Shown in pieces: positions 18,530 through 27,686 of a DNA stretch of 64,000 nucleotides. Where the stretch lies: the NCBI GenBank assembly GCA_041399205.1, contig JAWKTK010000006.1:1-64000 (forward strand), given 5' to 3'. The stretch is from JAGQOZ01 sp041399205 (GTDB lineage Bacteria; Planctomycetota; Planctomycetia; Pirellulales; Pirellulaceae). A program made the position numbers and the translations under genes. The notes below the pieces were generated by a model that worked only from the letters and a program-made list of their open reading frames with translations, was not told the DNA's origin and made no database searches. The stretch's first letter is position 1. Each line of letters begins with the position of its first letter.

Positions 18530-20212
18530 TTATACATCTGGGTCCAAGGTATCTCGAACCGGAATCACTTCCGATTCGTGCAGATAGTGATCGGTGACGG
18601 GATAATTTTTGAAGCGAATGGAATAGCATTCTTCAAACCAATCGCGGATCGACCCTTCGACCGAAGTATCGTAATCAGGCTGCACGTTAAGCGTCTTGCC
18701 GAAATGTTCGATTCGCAAATCACCTTCTTCCACCAGCACTTGTCCCGCCTTGATGACATAACGAGGCAATTCGAACATAGTCTCCTTATTCTCATGCGGC
18801 GTATAGATGGTGATATCCGCATCAGCGCCTGGACCTAAGTGCCCTTTGTTCTTGAGGCCCAAGATTTTGGCAGGGCCGGCGCGAGTAATAATCGCGATTT
18901 CATTCAGCGAATATTCACGTTCCAAATCCGCCAACACGCTGCGACTACGCAATTCAGGATGAACCGTGTTGATAATGTCTTGGCGATAGTTCTTGTCCAT
19001 TAGCAAACGAATAATCTGCGGATATGCCAGGAACGAACCACCGTTGGGATGATCCGTGCTCATGACCACTCGCCACGGATCTTGCACCAACAGATACCAT
19101 TCCAGCCCGATGGCCCACTGCAACGAATGAACCAAGCTTTTGTTCTTGTAGGTAATCGGCGCGATACCGCAGCCCGCTTCCATTTCCGTGTCACCGCTGA
19201 ACCATTTGGTGCCGTAAACGTTGGACAGAAAATAGCCCAGCGGTCCATCGCCCGTCATGCTGGTCGTATCGCCAAAGATGACTTGGCCCACATCCACGGT
19301 GATGTTCGCATGCGAATTGACAAAATCCGCCAACGGTTGCACTTTGGAATTGAACGTGTTTTCGTCCGCGTCACCTCCGCCGTAACTGTGAAATTGAATA
19401 TGCGTCAAATGACCTCGAAATCCCTCAAGCGCTCGCATCGATTCCAGCGTTGTCTGCCAGTTGCCGGGCATGCCCAGATTATTGCAATGCAAGTGAATCG
19501 AATGCGGCAGCCGCAATTCGTCGACCGCTTGTGCCAGGCCTCGGATGATTTGCCGAGGTGTCACGTCGAAAAAGTCGACTAGCGAATCAAGCCCTTCCAC
19601 GTTTCCCGCTTGTTTGTGCTTCCAGACTTCCACGCCGCCCGGATTCACTAACTTGGCGGCATAACCTTTGGCGGCACCCAACAACCAAGCGACAAACCAT
19701 CGCAGCTTTTCTGGATTCTGTTCATGAATCGACTTCATCACGTAATGGTTGTTTCCCATCAACACATAGAAACCTTTGTCGATGCACGGAGTGTCTTCGA
19801 ATTCTTCGTGAGCGTGACGAGCAGACAGGGGCGGTACGGCCGCATCAAACGCTGTGGTATAGCCGAGTCCCGCGTATTTGTAGCCTGTGGCAAACGTGCT
19901 GGGCACGCTGCCCATGGTGCCGCTATGACTGATGGCGGTCCGCCGCACCGGTTCCGCCTTACGTTTTTCTTCGGGCCGCATTTTCCGAGCGGTATTGACT
20001 TTGGGGCCGGCAATGTGGCAATGCATATCAACTCCGCCAGGCATCACCACCAAGCCAGCCGCGTTCAACGTTCTCGCTGGTCGCACGGTCGGATCGGACG
20101 GAGGTTCCACAATTCGGCCATCGCGGATCCAGATATCTTTTACTTGGCCGTCCACACCGTTGATCGGATCGTAAACGTAACCACCAGAGATTTTGAAGTA
20201 TTCGTTCGACAT
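18530..20212 (-). CDS. fhcA: Formylmethanofuran dehydrogenase subunit A / formyltransferase-hydrolase complex subunit
   Basis: An amidohydrolase-fold subunit that hydrolyses the formyl carrier to formate in the H4MPT-linked C1 pathway of planctomycetes and methylotrophs. The start at 20212 (MSNEYFKISGGYVYDP) has CAGGAA upstream. The 560-residue protein shows the metal motif DMHCHIAGPK, a conserved Lys region (AAKLVNPGGVEVWK), LHCNNLGMPGNW, HLTHIQFHSYGG and the Asp block STDHPNGGSF. Length and motif order fit FmdA/FhcA. The fhcB, fhcC and ftr (fhcD) partners are not adjacent, so the complex must be encoded at more than one locus. Confidence 0.95.
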   Translation of the reverse strand: MSNEYFKISGGYVYDPINGVDGQVKDIWIRDGRIVEPPSDPTVRPARTLNAAGLVVMPGGVDMHCHIAGPKVNTARKMRPEEKRKAEPVRRTAISHSGTMGSVPSTFATGYKYAGLGYTTAFDAAVPPLSARHAHEEFEDTPCIDKGFYVLMGNNHYVMKSIHEQNPEKLRWFVAWLLGAAKGYAAKLVNPGGVEVWKHKQAGNVEGLDSLVDFFDVTPRQIIRGLAQAVDELRLPHSIHLHCNNLGMPGNWQTTLESMRALEGFRGHLTHIQFHSYGGGDADENTFNSKVQPLADFVNSHANITVDVGQVIFGDTTSMTGDGPLGYFLSNVYGTKWFSGDTEMEAGCGIAPITYKNKSLVHSLQWAIGLEWYLLVQDPWRVVMSTDHPNGGSFLAYPQIIRLLMDKNYRQDIINTVHPELRSRSVLADLEREYSLNEIAIITRAGPAKILGLKNKGHLGPGADADITIYTPHENKETMFELPRYVIKAGQVLVEEGDLRIEHFGKTLNVQPDYDTSVEGSIRDWFEECYSIRFKNYPVTDHYLHESEVIPVRDTLDPDV

Positions 20213-20510
20213 TTCCTGCCATCGATTCGTAGTCAAGGCACAGCTAACTTGGTGGTGTCGGCTGGACCACTGTTTTATGATCAAGTTTCGAAATTTAAGG
20301 TTGGCAGTTTATTGTAACTCGGAACGAACCCAAACGTGAGTGGTCGAAAGCGCCGCCCACAACAAGGTCCATGCGGCGTTTTACGCGATTCCAATTCGTC
20401 ACGTCATGAGCGAACAAGGTCACAAAGCAACCGACAAAGAGCGAGGCAATTAATTGCAAAGCATCGTCCGTCAAGCCCGACGTTTCGTCGATCAACACAA
20501 GTGAACTTAC

Positions 20511-22667
20511 ATGAAACAATACCTTCCCTTCTTGCCGTTGACTGCGTTCATGTTGGCGTGCGTGCCATTGAATCACTTTCTTAACCGATTTGAATATGAT
20601 TTAGACGTCGTCATCGCCGGAGTTCGCTGCGGTGAACTGATTGCCTTGGCCATCATCGGCGGTCTGGTTGGGCGACATTGGCTATGGGGATTCAGTATCG
20701 CATGCCTCTGGGCATGTGGACTGCGTCTGGGGCAAACCGCAGATTCCAGCGTGGAACAGTCGGGTTTACTGAGTGAACTTTGCCTTGTGCCGCCCACGAT
20801 TGCGGTGTTGGCTGTCGCGTTTTTGACTTTGCGATTTTTTCGACGCTGGCGTTTGGAATTGAAATCCGCTGTGACACAACAAGCTCGCCTGTCCCAGCCG
20901 ATTCGAATAACAGACTTCCTTGTGGCCATGGTTTTGACGGCCAGTTTATTCGCATGCATTCGCGCTGCACGAGAACTCAGCGAAGTTAGTCATCGTGGAA
21001 ATCTAAGTCAATTAGTCTGGCTCATTGAGGCCGGTGTCATTGGCTTCTTCTCATTCCCGATGGTGCCGATTGTCTTTGGGCTCCATAAATTTCGAAACCG
21101 AATTGGCGGTTCCGTTGTTTTTGCCGTTGCTATATTTATCGTCACCGGCTTTCTGTTCTTTATCGGTCATCTGCTAGGTAACAGTTTTCTGCCTCTGAAT
21201 GTTTTGGGCGACTACTTCCTTTTCGAAGTCACGGGAATTGGTATCGCGTGGCTTGGGTTAGAGTGCCTTCGTTATGCTGGGTTCGAATGGCATTCGATTC
21301 GTGATGATCGACGAATCATGTCTGGCTTGAAATTGACTTCAAGCGAACCGTCTGATGTTGTTTCGAATCAGACGCAAATCTCCTGGGATGCTCGAGTGAC
21401 GGGTTGTTTGGTAGTCGTCTGGCTCGTCATCGCGGTGACATTAAGTGCTTTAGGGCATTGGTCAACGAACCATCGGAATGCAACGAGTCGGAAACTTCAA
21501 GATCGCATTCAGCAAGCGGAGCAAGCTGGTGGTGCGGTACAGGGCTTCAGTACGCATCCCGAACATATCACGCATCTTCAGTTAGGACGTAATTCGACCG
21601 ATCTTGATCTCGGCCAGTGGAAAGGCTGCACGCGTCTGAGTCACGTCAGTTTGGCTGGTTCGCAAATATCAAACGATAGTCTGTCGCTCCTGTCAGAAAT
21701 GAATTTCCTTCGCTTCCTGGACCTGAGCCACACCGCGATTACGGATGACGGTCTAGTTCAATTTTCGCAACAGCTAAACCGTGGGCACCGATTTGACACG
21801 CTGAATTTGGCGGGGACGGGTGTTACTTCCAAAAGCGTGACGCATCTGCTGGAACGCCATCACATCCGCCGATTGGATCTGAGTGACCTAGAATTGACGG
21901 ATGCTGATTTGGCGAAAATTCCGGTGGAACGAGTGCAAGCGTTGTATCTTTGTGGCAATCCGGTGACGGAAACATGCCTGTCACAGATTGCCGGTATTTC
22001 TCGTTTGCGTCTGGGACGAAATCAAATCTCGGCCGATGCATTGGTCGACTTTCCCACCTTGAGAACGTCCGAACTGGAATTAATTGGCTTTCCGCTATCA
22101 GAGGATCAGTTTGGCCGCTTGTTGCTAAAGAATTCGTTCGCGTATCTGCGACTCGAACAGACCGGTTTGAACGACGAAGCAGCTCGACATTTCGCCACGC
22201 AAAGTTTGACTTCATTGTATTTGGGAGATGGCAATTTCACGGACGCCGGACTGGCATCGATCAAGCCGACCGTTTCGTACGGATTGTATTTGCACGGTTC
22301 GCAGTTCACGGGCGAATGTTTTGAACACTGGATTCCACCAATTATTCTGTTGTCGCTCCAGGGATCGTCGTTTCAGGATCGGCATGCACGGCGATTGGGA
22401 GCTTTGCGAACATTGAAATACTTGAGCTTCAAAGAGACGCCCATTTCTGATGCGGGACTCGATGCGCTGAATCATCAACGATTAGAAAAGTTGGTCTTGA
22501 TGCGAACCAAGTTGTCGGACGAAGCGGTCGCTCGCTACGACCGCCAATCCAGAATTGTGATCGAAAAAGACCGTTTGACGCTCGAACAACGGATACAAAT
22601 GCAGCAGAAGGGAGTTTGGTTCGATGACCATGACGACCAGGCGATCGAACCATTTGAACGGCCCTAA
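20511..22667 (+). CDS. Multi-pass membrane protein with C-terminal leucine-rich repeats
   Basis: A 718-residue protein. The first 320 residues hold about eight membrane segments (YLPFLPLTAFMLACVPL, GELIALAIIGGLVG, VPPTIAVLAVAFLTL, DFLVAMVLTASLFAC, SVVFAVAIFIVTGFLFFIGHLL, VTGCLVVVWLVIAVTLSAL). Residues 350-690 form ribonuclease-inhibitor-like LRRs (LSHVSLAGSQISNDSLSLLSE, LRFLDLSHTAITDDGLVQF, LKYLSFKETPISDAGLDAL). The architecture is frequent in planctomycetes and its role is unknown. The last part (RIVIEKDRLTLEQRI...) is soluble. It has no paralogous partner nearby. Confidence 0.85.
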   Translation: MKQYLPFLPLTAFMLACVPLNHFLNRFEYDLDVVIAGVRCGELIALAIIGGLVGRHWLWGFSIACLWACGLRLGQTADSSVEQSGLLSELCLVPPTIAVLAVAFLTLRFFRRWRLELKSAVTQQARLSQPIRITDFLVAMVLTASLFACIRAARELSEVSHRGNLSQLVWLIEAGVIGFFSFPMVPIVFGLHKFRNRIGGSVVFAVAIFIVTGFLFFIGHLLGNSFLPLNVLGDYFLFEVTGIGIAWLGLECLRYAGFEWHSIRDDRRIMSGLKLTSSEPSDVVSNQTQISWDARVTGCLVVVWLVIAVTLSALGHWSTNHRNATSRKLQDRIQQAEQAGGAVQGFSTHPEHITHLQLGRNSTDLDLGQWKGCTRLSHVSLAGSQISNDSLSLLSEMNFLRFLDLSHTAITDDGLVQFSQQLNRGHRFDTLNLAGTGVTSKSVTHLLERHHIRRLDLSDLELTDADLAKIPVERVQALYLCGNPVTETCLSQIAGISRLRLGRNQISADALVDFPTLRTSELELIGFPLSEDQFGRLLLKNSFAYLRLEQTGLNDEAARHFATQSLTSLYLGDGNFTDAGLASIKPTVSYGLYLHGSQFTGECFEHWIPPIILLSLQGSSFQDRHARRLGALRTLKYLSFKETPISDAGLDALNHQRLEKLVLMRTKLSDEAVARYDRQSRIVIEKDRLTLEQRIQMQQKGVWFDDHDDQAIEPFERP

Positions 22668-22768
22668 TTGGTTCGACGTGAAAATCGAAAAAATGATTAC
22701 CGTTTTCGACGACCTACTTCGCTATAATGGCGGTAAACGTTCTTCACTGTGACTTGGTGACCACTGTC

Positions 22769-23146
22769 ATGACGCCCACTCAAAAATATCCAGAAATCGC
22801 CTGGCAACGGAAGTTGGGACAATTGCTACTACGGATTTCTGTGTTGCCGTTGTGGTGCTTGTGGACGGTGTGCCTCATTGGTTTTGTCTGGTGGTATGCC
22901 GATTTCTTCTTTTCGCCGGAGCGTTGGCCGCAGGACGTGACTGGGGTCGTTCGAGCGTCTTGTTACGGCCTTATTTTTGTCAAATTGATGAGGACTTCTT
23001 TTTGGCCAACAACGTGTTTTACCAAATGGCTCTTGGGCTGGATGAACACGCAAAGACTGATGAAAACCGTAGAGCGATCCGTTGCAGAAAACGAAAACCG
23101 CAATTTGCCGGAAGGCAAGGCAAGTGATGGACACAAACCTCAATGA
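22769..23146 (+). CDS. Small membrane protein, copy 1 of a tandem pair
   Basis: A 125-residue product from ATG 22769 (MTPTQKYPEIAWQRKLGQLLLR). It has a membrane segment (VLPLWCLWTVCLIGFVWWYADFFF) and possibly a second weak one. The N-terminal QKYPEIAWQR-LGQ-LLR block is shared with the next gene and is nearly identical in DNA over about 35 bp. The 3' end overlaps the next start by 20 bp, so they are co-translated. No known family was recognised. Confidence 0.65.
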   Translation: MTPTQKYPEIAWQRKLGQLLLRISVLPLWCLWTVCLIGFVWWYADFFFSPERWPQDVTGVVRASCYGLIFVKLMRTSFWPTTCFTKWLLGWMNTQRLMKTVERSVAENENRNLPEGKASDGHKPQ

Positions 23147-23543
23147 TGCGGCCACTCAAAAATATCCAGAAATCGCCTGGCAACGGACGTTAGGGCAAGT
23201 GCTGTTGCGACTGGGATTGATTCCAATCTGGTTAATAATGACAGGCATGACTGTGCAGGAATGGTCATTGCTATACGAACGACTCCCAGAGCTATCCGCT
23301 TCCGTTCATTTTCTCTGGTCCGTGCTGGTGTTTCCCGGGCGATTAGTGATCCCGGTCATATTGACCTGCCTGACAATCGATTTCACCGTGTGGTTGGCGT
23401 CAGGTCGGTATTCGAACGTCACCCAACGATTATGGCGACATGGGGACTTGATCCGGAAGATATTTGCACCACAGGAAAGTACGCCGCGAACCAAGTCATT
23501 TGATCGTTCAGTGGACGGTGTGCACAAGGTTCGTGGCGAATGA
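23127..23543 (+). CDS. Small membrane protein, copy 2 of a tandem pair
   Basis: A 138-residue product from ATG 23127. The N-terminus (TQKYPEIAWQRTLGQVLLRLGLIP) is paralogous to the preceding gene. It is followed by two hydrophobic segments (IPIWLIMTGMTVQEW, FPGRLVIPVILTCLTIDFTVWLA) and a basic C-terminus. It overlaps the upstream gene and was evidently formed by local duplication followed by divergence outside the N-terminal block. Function unknown. Confidence 0.65.
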   Translation: MDTNLNDAATQKYPEIAWQRTLGQVLLRLGLIPIWLIMTGMTVQEWSLLYERLPELSASVHFLWSVLVFPGRLVIPVILTCLTIDFTVWLASGRYSNVTQRLWRHGDLIRKIFAPQESTPRTKSFDRSVDGVHKVRGE

Positions 23544-23571
23544 AACTCCGTTGCGGCCGTTGCGAAACGAC

Positions 23572-23988
23572 TTAGCCCACGCACCAGTCGTTGGTGAACC
23601 ATTCAATTCGCAGATCACGCTTGGGACTGTAGTTGGTGGTGATTTTGAATTTCTTCGTTTCCAAGAATCCGGGCAAGGAAACGGCCGGGACGTGAGCGTG
23701 TTGCGACATCACGTCAATGCGGTCGTTTTCTGGTTTCCAGTCGAACAAAATCGAATTGTCTCGTTCGTACCATTCGTCCAAATACTTCATATCACTGGGA
23801 CTGGCCACCACAAACGGGCAGCGATGCTTGCACAGAAAACCCATCAGTTTGCTGGCGACTTGTCGAGTCAGATTCGTATCGCCATCGGCTGATTTTGCTG
23901 CCACATTCCAAATGGTAACGAATCCTTCGCTATCAACATCACTCGGGTCTATCACAACTTGTACTTCGGCCAGATTCGTTTCCGACAT
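23572..23988 (-). CDS. Conserved-looking protein of unknown function
   Basis: A 138-residue soluble protein (MSETNLAEVQVVIDPSDVDSEGFVTIWNVAAKSADG...). Its composition is balanced, with no signal peptide or membrane segment. It has three Cys (LCKHRCPF and the penultimate WCVG). It converges on the duplicated membrane-protein pair, with 28 bp between stops. No motif allowed assignment, and no overlapping alternative looks better. Confidence 0.6.
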   Translation of the reverse strand: MSETNLAEVQVVIDPSDVDSEGFVTIWNVAAKSADGDTNLTRQVASKLMGFLCKHRCPFVVASPSDMKYLDEWYERDNSILFDWKPENDRIDVMSQHAHVPAVSLPGFLETKKFKITTNYSPKRDLRIEWFTNDWCVG

Positions 23989-24250
23989 ATCGCTCCTTTG
24001 GTCCGCTTTGCGTTTTGAATCACTTGCATTTTCATCGCGTAATTGCCATTCTCGTCCAAATTCAAGAACGACAAGGCGGCATAGTTTAACGGAAGTTGGC
24101 GTCGGCGAACATGCGAAGTTCTAGTTTTACTTTGCCAAGCGAGTTTGTTCGAAAAGCGGCGTTCGCTATCGGCGAATGCTACTTGTTGCCGCCAGCCAGA
24201 ATGTTTAACTTGCCGAGTATCAACTTGCGAGTGAAGGAGATATACCCAAA

Positions 24251-25078
24251 ATGTTGGAACTATTTGGTCAAATTGAAGACGCCGTCAAGTTTATTCGATC
24301 CCAATGGGACGGCACTCCCCAAGCGGGAATTATCTTGGGAACTGGCCTTGGCGGTCTAGTAGAACAGATTGAAGTGCAAGCTTCTATCGAATACGAACAG
24401 ATTCCGCACTTTCCTAAATCAACGGCGATCAGTCATCGAGGTCGTTTGGTGTGCGGTACGCTTCACGGTTTACCCGTCATGGCCATGGAAGGTCGATTCC
24501 ACATGTACGAAGGATATTCTCTGAAGCAAATCACTTTGCCTGTGCGTGTGATGCGAGCGTTAGGTGCGGAAATCTTGGTCGTGTCCAACGCCTGCGGTGG
24601 CATGAATCCGTATTATCGCTGCAGCGACATCATGGTCATTGATGACCATATCAACCTGCTGGGAGACAATCCGTTGATCGGCATCAACGATGATCGCCTG
24701 GGGCCGCGTTTTCCTGACATGAGCGAACCGTATTGCCAATCGCTGATCAGCGACGCCATGCAGGTTGCCAGAACGGAAGATTTTCCTCTGCATCGCGGAG
24801 TCTTTGTGGCAGTGTCCGGACCGAATTTGGAGACACGAGCAGAATATCGTTTTCTTCGCATGATTGGCGCCGATGTGGTTGGCATGTCCACCGTACCCGA
24901 AGTCATTGTGGCCAAACACTGTGGTTTACGAGTCGTCGGATTTTCGGTCATCACCGACATGTGCTTCCCCGATTCGTTGGCCGAAGCAAATGTGGAAGAA
25001 ATCATTGCCCATGCCAATGCGGCCGAACCAAGACTGACCAAGCTGGTCACCGGAGTTTTGGCAAAACAATCGAATTGA
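24251..25078 (+). CDS. Purine nucleoside phosphorylase
   Basis: Splits purine (deoxy)nucleosides with phosphate for salvage. It is 275 residues; the ATG has GAAGGAGATATACC upstream. Family blocks are ILGTGLGGLVEQI, PKSTAISHRGRL, MEGRFHMYEGYS, VVSNACGGMNP and GADVVGMSTVPEVIVAKHCGLRV. Purine-site E194 (GPNLETRAEYR) is conserved, but the position equal to human Asn243 is Asp236 (VITDMCFP), which may broaden specificity to 6-amino purines. It is followed 43 bp later by upp, forming a nucleobase-salvage pair. Confidence 0.94.
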   Translation: MLELFGQIEDAVKFIRSQWDGTPQAGIILGTGLGGLVEQIEVQASIEYEQIPHFPKSTAISHRGRLVCGTLHGLPVMAMEGRFHMYEGYSLKQITLPVRVMRALGAEILVVSNACGGMNPYYRCSDIMVIDDHINLLGDNPLIGINDDRLGPRFPDMSEPYCQSLISDAMQVARTEDFPLHRGVFVAVSGPNLETRAEYRFLRMIGADVVGMSTVPEVIVAKHCGLRVVGFSVITDMCFPDSLAEANVEEIIAHANAAEPRLTKLVTGVLAKQSN

Positions 25079-25121
25079 TCTGTTCGCCATTCTTGCCAAC
25101 ACAAGAATAAGGTAGCTTGCC

Positions 25122-25754
25122 ATGACCAACGTCAACGCTGTGGATCATCCGCTGATTCGCCACCATGTCACTCGTTTGCGCAGTGTCGAAACCAAGCCGG
25201 AAGAATTTCGCACACTCGTGGGCCGCTTGGCCGTTTTGTTGGCCTACGAAGCCACACAGGATTTGCAACTGACGTCCACCGAAGTGGAAACGCCGCTGGT
25301 GACTACATCCGGTCAAAAGTTGTCTCAGCGAATTGGCTTGGTGCCAATTTTACGAGCTGGCTTGGGGATGATTGATCCGGTGTTGAACCTATTGCCATCG
25401 GCCGAAGTCTGGCATCTGGGACTTTACCGCGACGAATCGACGGCGCAACCTGTCGAGTATTACAGCAAGATTCCCGCCAATCAGCCGGTGGACGTCGCGT
25501 TGGTTTTGGATCCGATGTTGGCCACCGGAGGTTCCGCCGTCGCCGCGCTGACAACGCTGAAAAACTGGGGCGTGCCTTGTGTCAAACTATTGTCCGTGAT
25601 CGCAGCGCCGGAAGGGATTGAATTTGTGAAAACGGAGGTACCGGACGCGCAGATTTTTGTATGCGCCGTGGACAAGAAATTGAATTCGCAGAAATTCATT
25701 GTTCCGGGCTTGGGCGATGCCGGCGATCGCATTTTCAATACGCGTCACGAATAG
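25122..25754 (+). CDS. upp: Uracil phosphoribosyltransferase
   Basis: Makes UMP from uracil and PRPP. At 210 residues it is the usual length. The PRPP loop is VLDPMLATGGSAVAAL, the flexible catalytic arm region is ILRAGLGMIDPVLNLLPSAEVWHLGLYRDE, and the uracil-binding C-terminus is VPGLGDAGDRIFNTRHE. The ATG is preceded by AAGGTAGC. It sits between purine nucleoside phosphorylase and an SDR gene, all closely spaced and probably co-transcribed. Confidence 0.96.
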   Translation: MTNVNAVDHPLIRHHVTRLRSVETKPEEFRTLVGRLAVLLAYEATQDLQLTSTEVETPLVTTSGQKLSQRIGLVPILRAGLGMIDPVLNLLPSAEVWHLGLYRDESTAQPVEYYSKIPANQPVDVALVLDPMLATGGSAVAALTTLKNWGVPCVKLLSVIAAPEGIEFVKTEVPDAQIFVCAVDKKLNSQKFIVPGLGDAGDRIFNTRHE

Positions 25755-25772
25755 GCACAGGAGTCACAGGTC

Positions 25773-26615
25773 GTGTTGTTGTCAGGACGAAAAGCGCTGG
25801 TGACCGGTTCGACTCAGGGAGTAGGCCAAGCCATTGCTGTTGCTTTGGCCAACGCCGGCGCGGACGTGGTGATTCATGGCTTGGAAGAAAACGATTCGGC
25901 CACCAGTACGCTGGCTTGTTGCCGTGACGCGGGAGTTCGCGCGGAATTGGTGCTGGCCGATTTGATCGAACCAGCGACGGATCATTCGCCCATGCCCGGC
26001 GTGGATCGCTTGTTCGAATCTGCTTTGACCAAAATGCCCGGTATTGACCTGTTAGTCAACAATGCAGGAACCTATATCGACGTGCCGTTTCTGGAAATGG
26101 ACATGGACCGCTTTGATCGTACCATGCGATTGAACGTCTATGCGTATTACTTTTTGACGCAAGCGTTCGCTCGACATTGGGTGGCACAAAACGTGGCCGG
26201 TCGCATCCTCTTGATCGGCTCGATCAATGGGCGATTGGCCGAACCGACGCACACCGCGTATGATGCGTCCAAAGGCGCCGTCGAGATGATGGTCAAATCG
26301 ATGTGCGTGGAACTGGCGCCGCTGGGAATTCGAGTAAATGGTTTGGCACCCGGTTTGTTTCACACGCCGCTGACCGCGCCCGCCGTGGATAATCTTCGAT
26401 TCAAAAGATGGATGCAGTTGCATACGCCCAACGGTTCGGTGCCCAATCCCGATGTGGCGGGCGAAGCAGCCGCGTTCTTGCTGAGCGATGCTGCGCAACA
26501 CATTCATGGTCACATGCTGATGGTCGATGGCGGCTTGGGAATTTGGCAACAGCCCGATCCGCCACTGGAATATGTGGTACCTGATTCGAACCAAACAGAA
26601 GAACAAAATTCGTAG
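25773..26615 (+). CDS. Short-chain dehydrogenase/reductase (SDR)
   Basis: A 280-residue NAD(P)-dependent oxidoreductase of the classical SDR type, starting GTG with AGGAG upstream. It has the cofactor motif TGSTQGVGQAIA, NNAGTY, a Ser in IGSINGRLAEP and the catalytic YDASK. The C-terminal LMVDGGLGIW is typical of FabG/glucose-dehydrogenase-like members. The substrate cannot be inferred. It lies 18 bp after upp, so it is in the same transcription unit, though a functional link to salvage is not evident. Confidence 0.9.
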   Translation: MLLSGRKALVTGSTQGVGQAIAVALANAGADVVIHGLEENDSATSTLACCRDAGVRAELVLADLIEPATDHSPMPGVDRLFESALTKMPGIDLLVNNAGTYIDVPFLEMDMDRFDRTMRLNVYAYYFLTQAFARHWVAQNVAGRILLIGSINGRLAEPTHTAYDASKGAVEMMVKSMCVELAPLGIRVNGLAPGLFHTPLTAPAVDNLRFKRWMQLHTPNGSVPNPDVAGEAAAFLLSDAAQHIHGHMLMVDGGLGIWQQPDPPLEYVVPDSNQTEEQNS

Positions 26616-26714
26616 AATTTTGAAACTCGTTTGGCAATATCCGAGTCAGATCAGCGAACCGTTGGCTATACCCCAATGCGTCCAGTGAATGATGTTCGAT
26701 ACCACCAGATTCGA

Positions 26715-27686
26715 ATGGAAGCTATGAATGTAGAAGCAGTCGGCAATGTGATTGAAGTGAAAAAGCTGTGCAAAAGCTTTCGCGGAAGGATTTTCGGCAA
26801 GCCGATTCACGCGTTGAAATCCGTCGATTTGGAAGTAGGACGAGGCGAAATCTTTGGCCTACTAGGCCCGAACGGTGCCGGAAAGACCACGCTGATCAAG
26901 GTTCTGCTGGGCGTGATTCAACGCAGCGAAGGAACTGCCAGCTTGCTGGGATTGCCCGCCGGAGATCGACGCAGCCGACGCAAGGTTGGTTATCTGCCGG
27001 AGCAGTTGAAACTGCCAGTGCATCAAACGGCCACCACGGCTTTGAATTTCTACGGCCAGTTGAGCGGGATGAGTGGTCAAGAAATGCGGAAGAAGCGAGA
27101 TGAAATTTTGTCGCTGGTCGGGCTCTTAGGACGTCAACACGAATCCGTAAAACGGTTTTCCAAAGGGATGCAACAACGCTTGGGTTTGGCTCAAGCCATC
27201 CAACACGATCCGGAACTATTGATTCTAGACGAACCAACCGATGGCCTTGACCCGGTAGGACGCAGCCAGATTCGCACTATTTTGAAAACACTTCGTGATC
27301 AAGGTCGAACTGTTTTTCTGAATAGTCACATTCTGCAGGAAGTGGAATTGGTTTGTGATCGAGTGGCCATATTGGGATCGGGCGAATTGAAATTTGTCGG
27401 TCGCATCGACGAATTGACTCCCGAACAACACGCCAGCGCTTTGATTGTGACGGAAGGCGAACAAACCTTGCCGGACGAAACGACGGCTCGCTTCACTGGT
27501 CTGCAACTTCGCAAGGAAGGCACCACATTTCATTGGAATTTGCCCATCCAAGAACAATCGACCGTGGACCACTTTGTGGACGAACTTCGCAAATCGCATC
27601 ACAGTATTCTTAGTATTCGACGCCAAAAGAAGACATTGGAAGATGCGTTTTTGGATCTCATTGCAACCGATGCGGAGGTCCTATGA
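26715..27686 (+). CDS. ABC transporter ATP-binding protein
   Basis: A roughly 320-residue ATPase of the ABC-2 exporter class (CcmA/NatA-like). It has Walker A LLGPNGAGKTTLIK, signature RFSKGMQQRLGLAQ, Walker B LLILDEPTDGLDP and H-loop LNSHIL. The start is uncertain between 26715 and 26724; an in-frame start at 26631 lacks support. The stop overlaps the start of the permease gene by 4 bp (ATGA), so the two are translationally coupled and form one transporter. Confidence 0.93.
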   Translation: MEAMNVEAVGNVIEVKKLCKSFRGRIFGKPIHALKSVDLEVGRGEIFGLLGPNGAGKTTLIKVLLGVIQRSEGTASLLGLPAGDRRSRRKVGYLPEQLKLPVHQTATTALNFYGQLSGMSGQEMRKKRDEILSLVGLLGRQHESVKRFSKGMQQRLGLAQAIQHDPELLILDEPTDGLDPVGRSQIRTILKTLRDQGRTVFLNSHILQEVELVCDRVAILGSGELKFVGRIDELTPEQHASALIVTEGEQTLPDETTARFTGLQLRKEGTTFHWNLPIQEQSTVDHFVDELRKSHHSILSIRRQKKTLEDAFLDLIATDAEVL

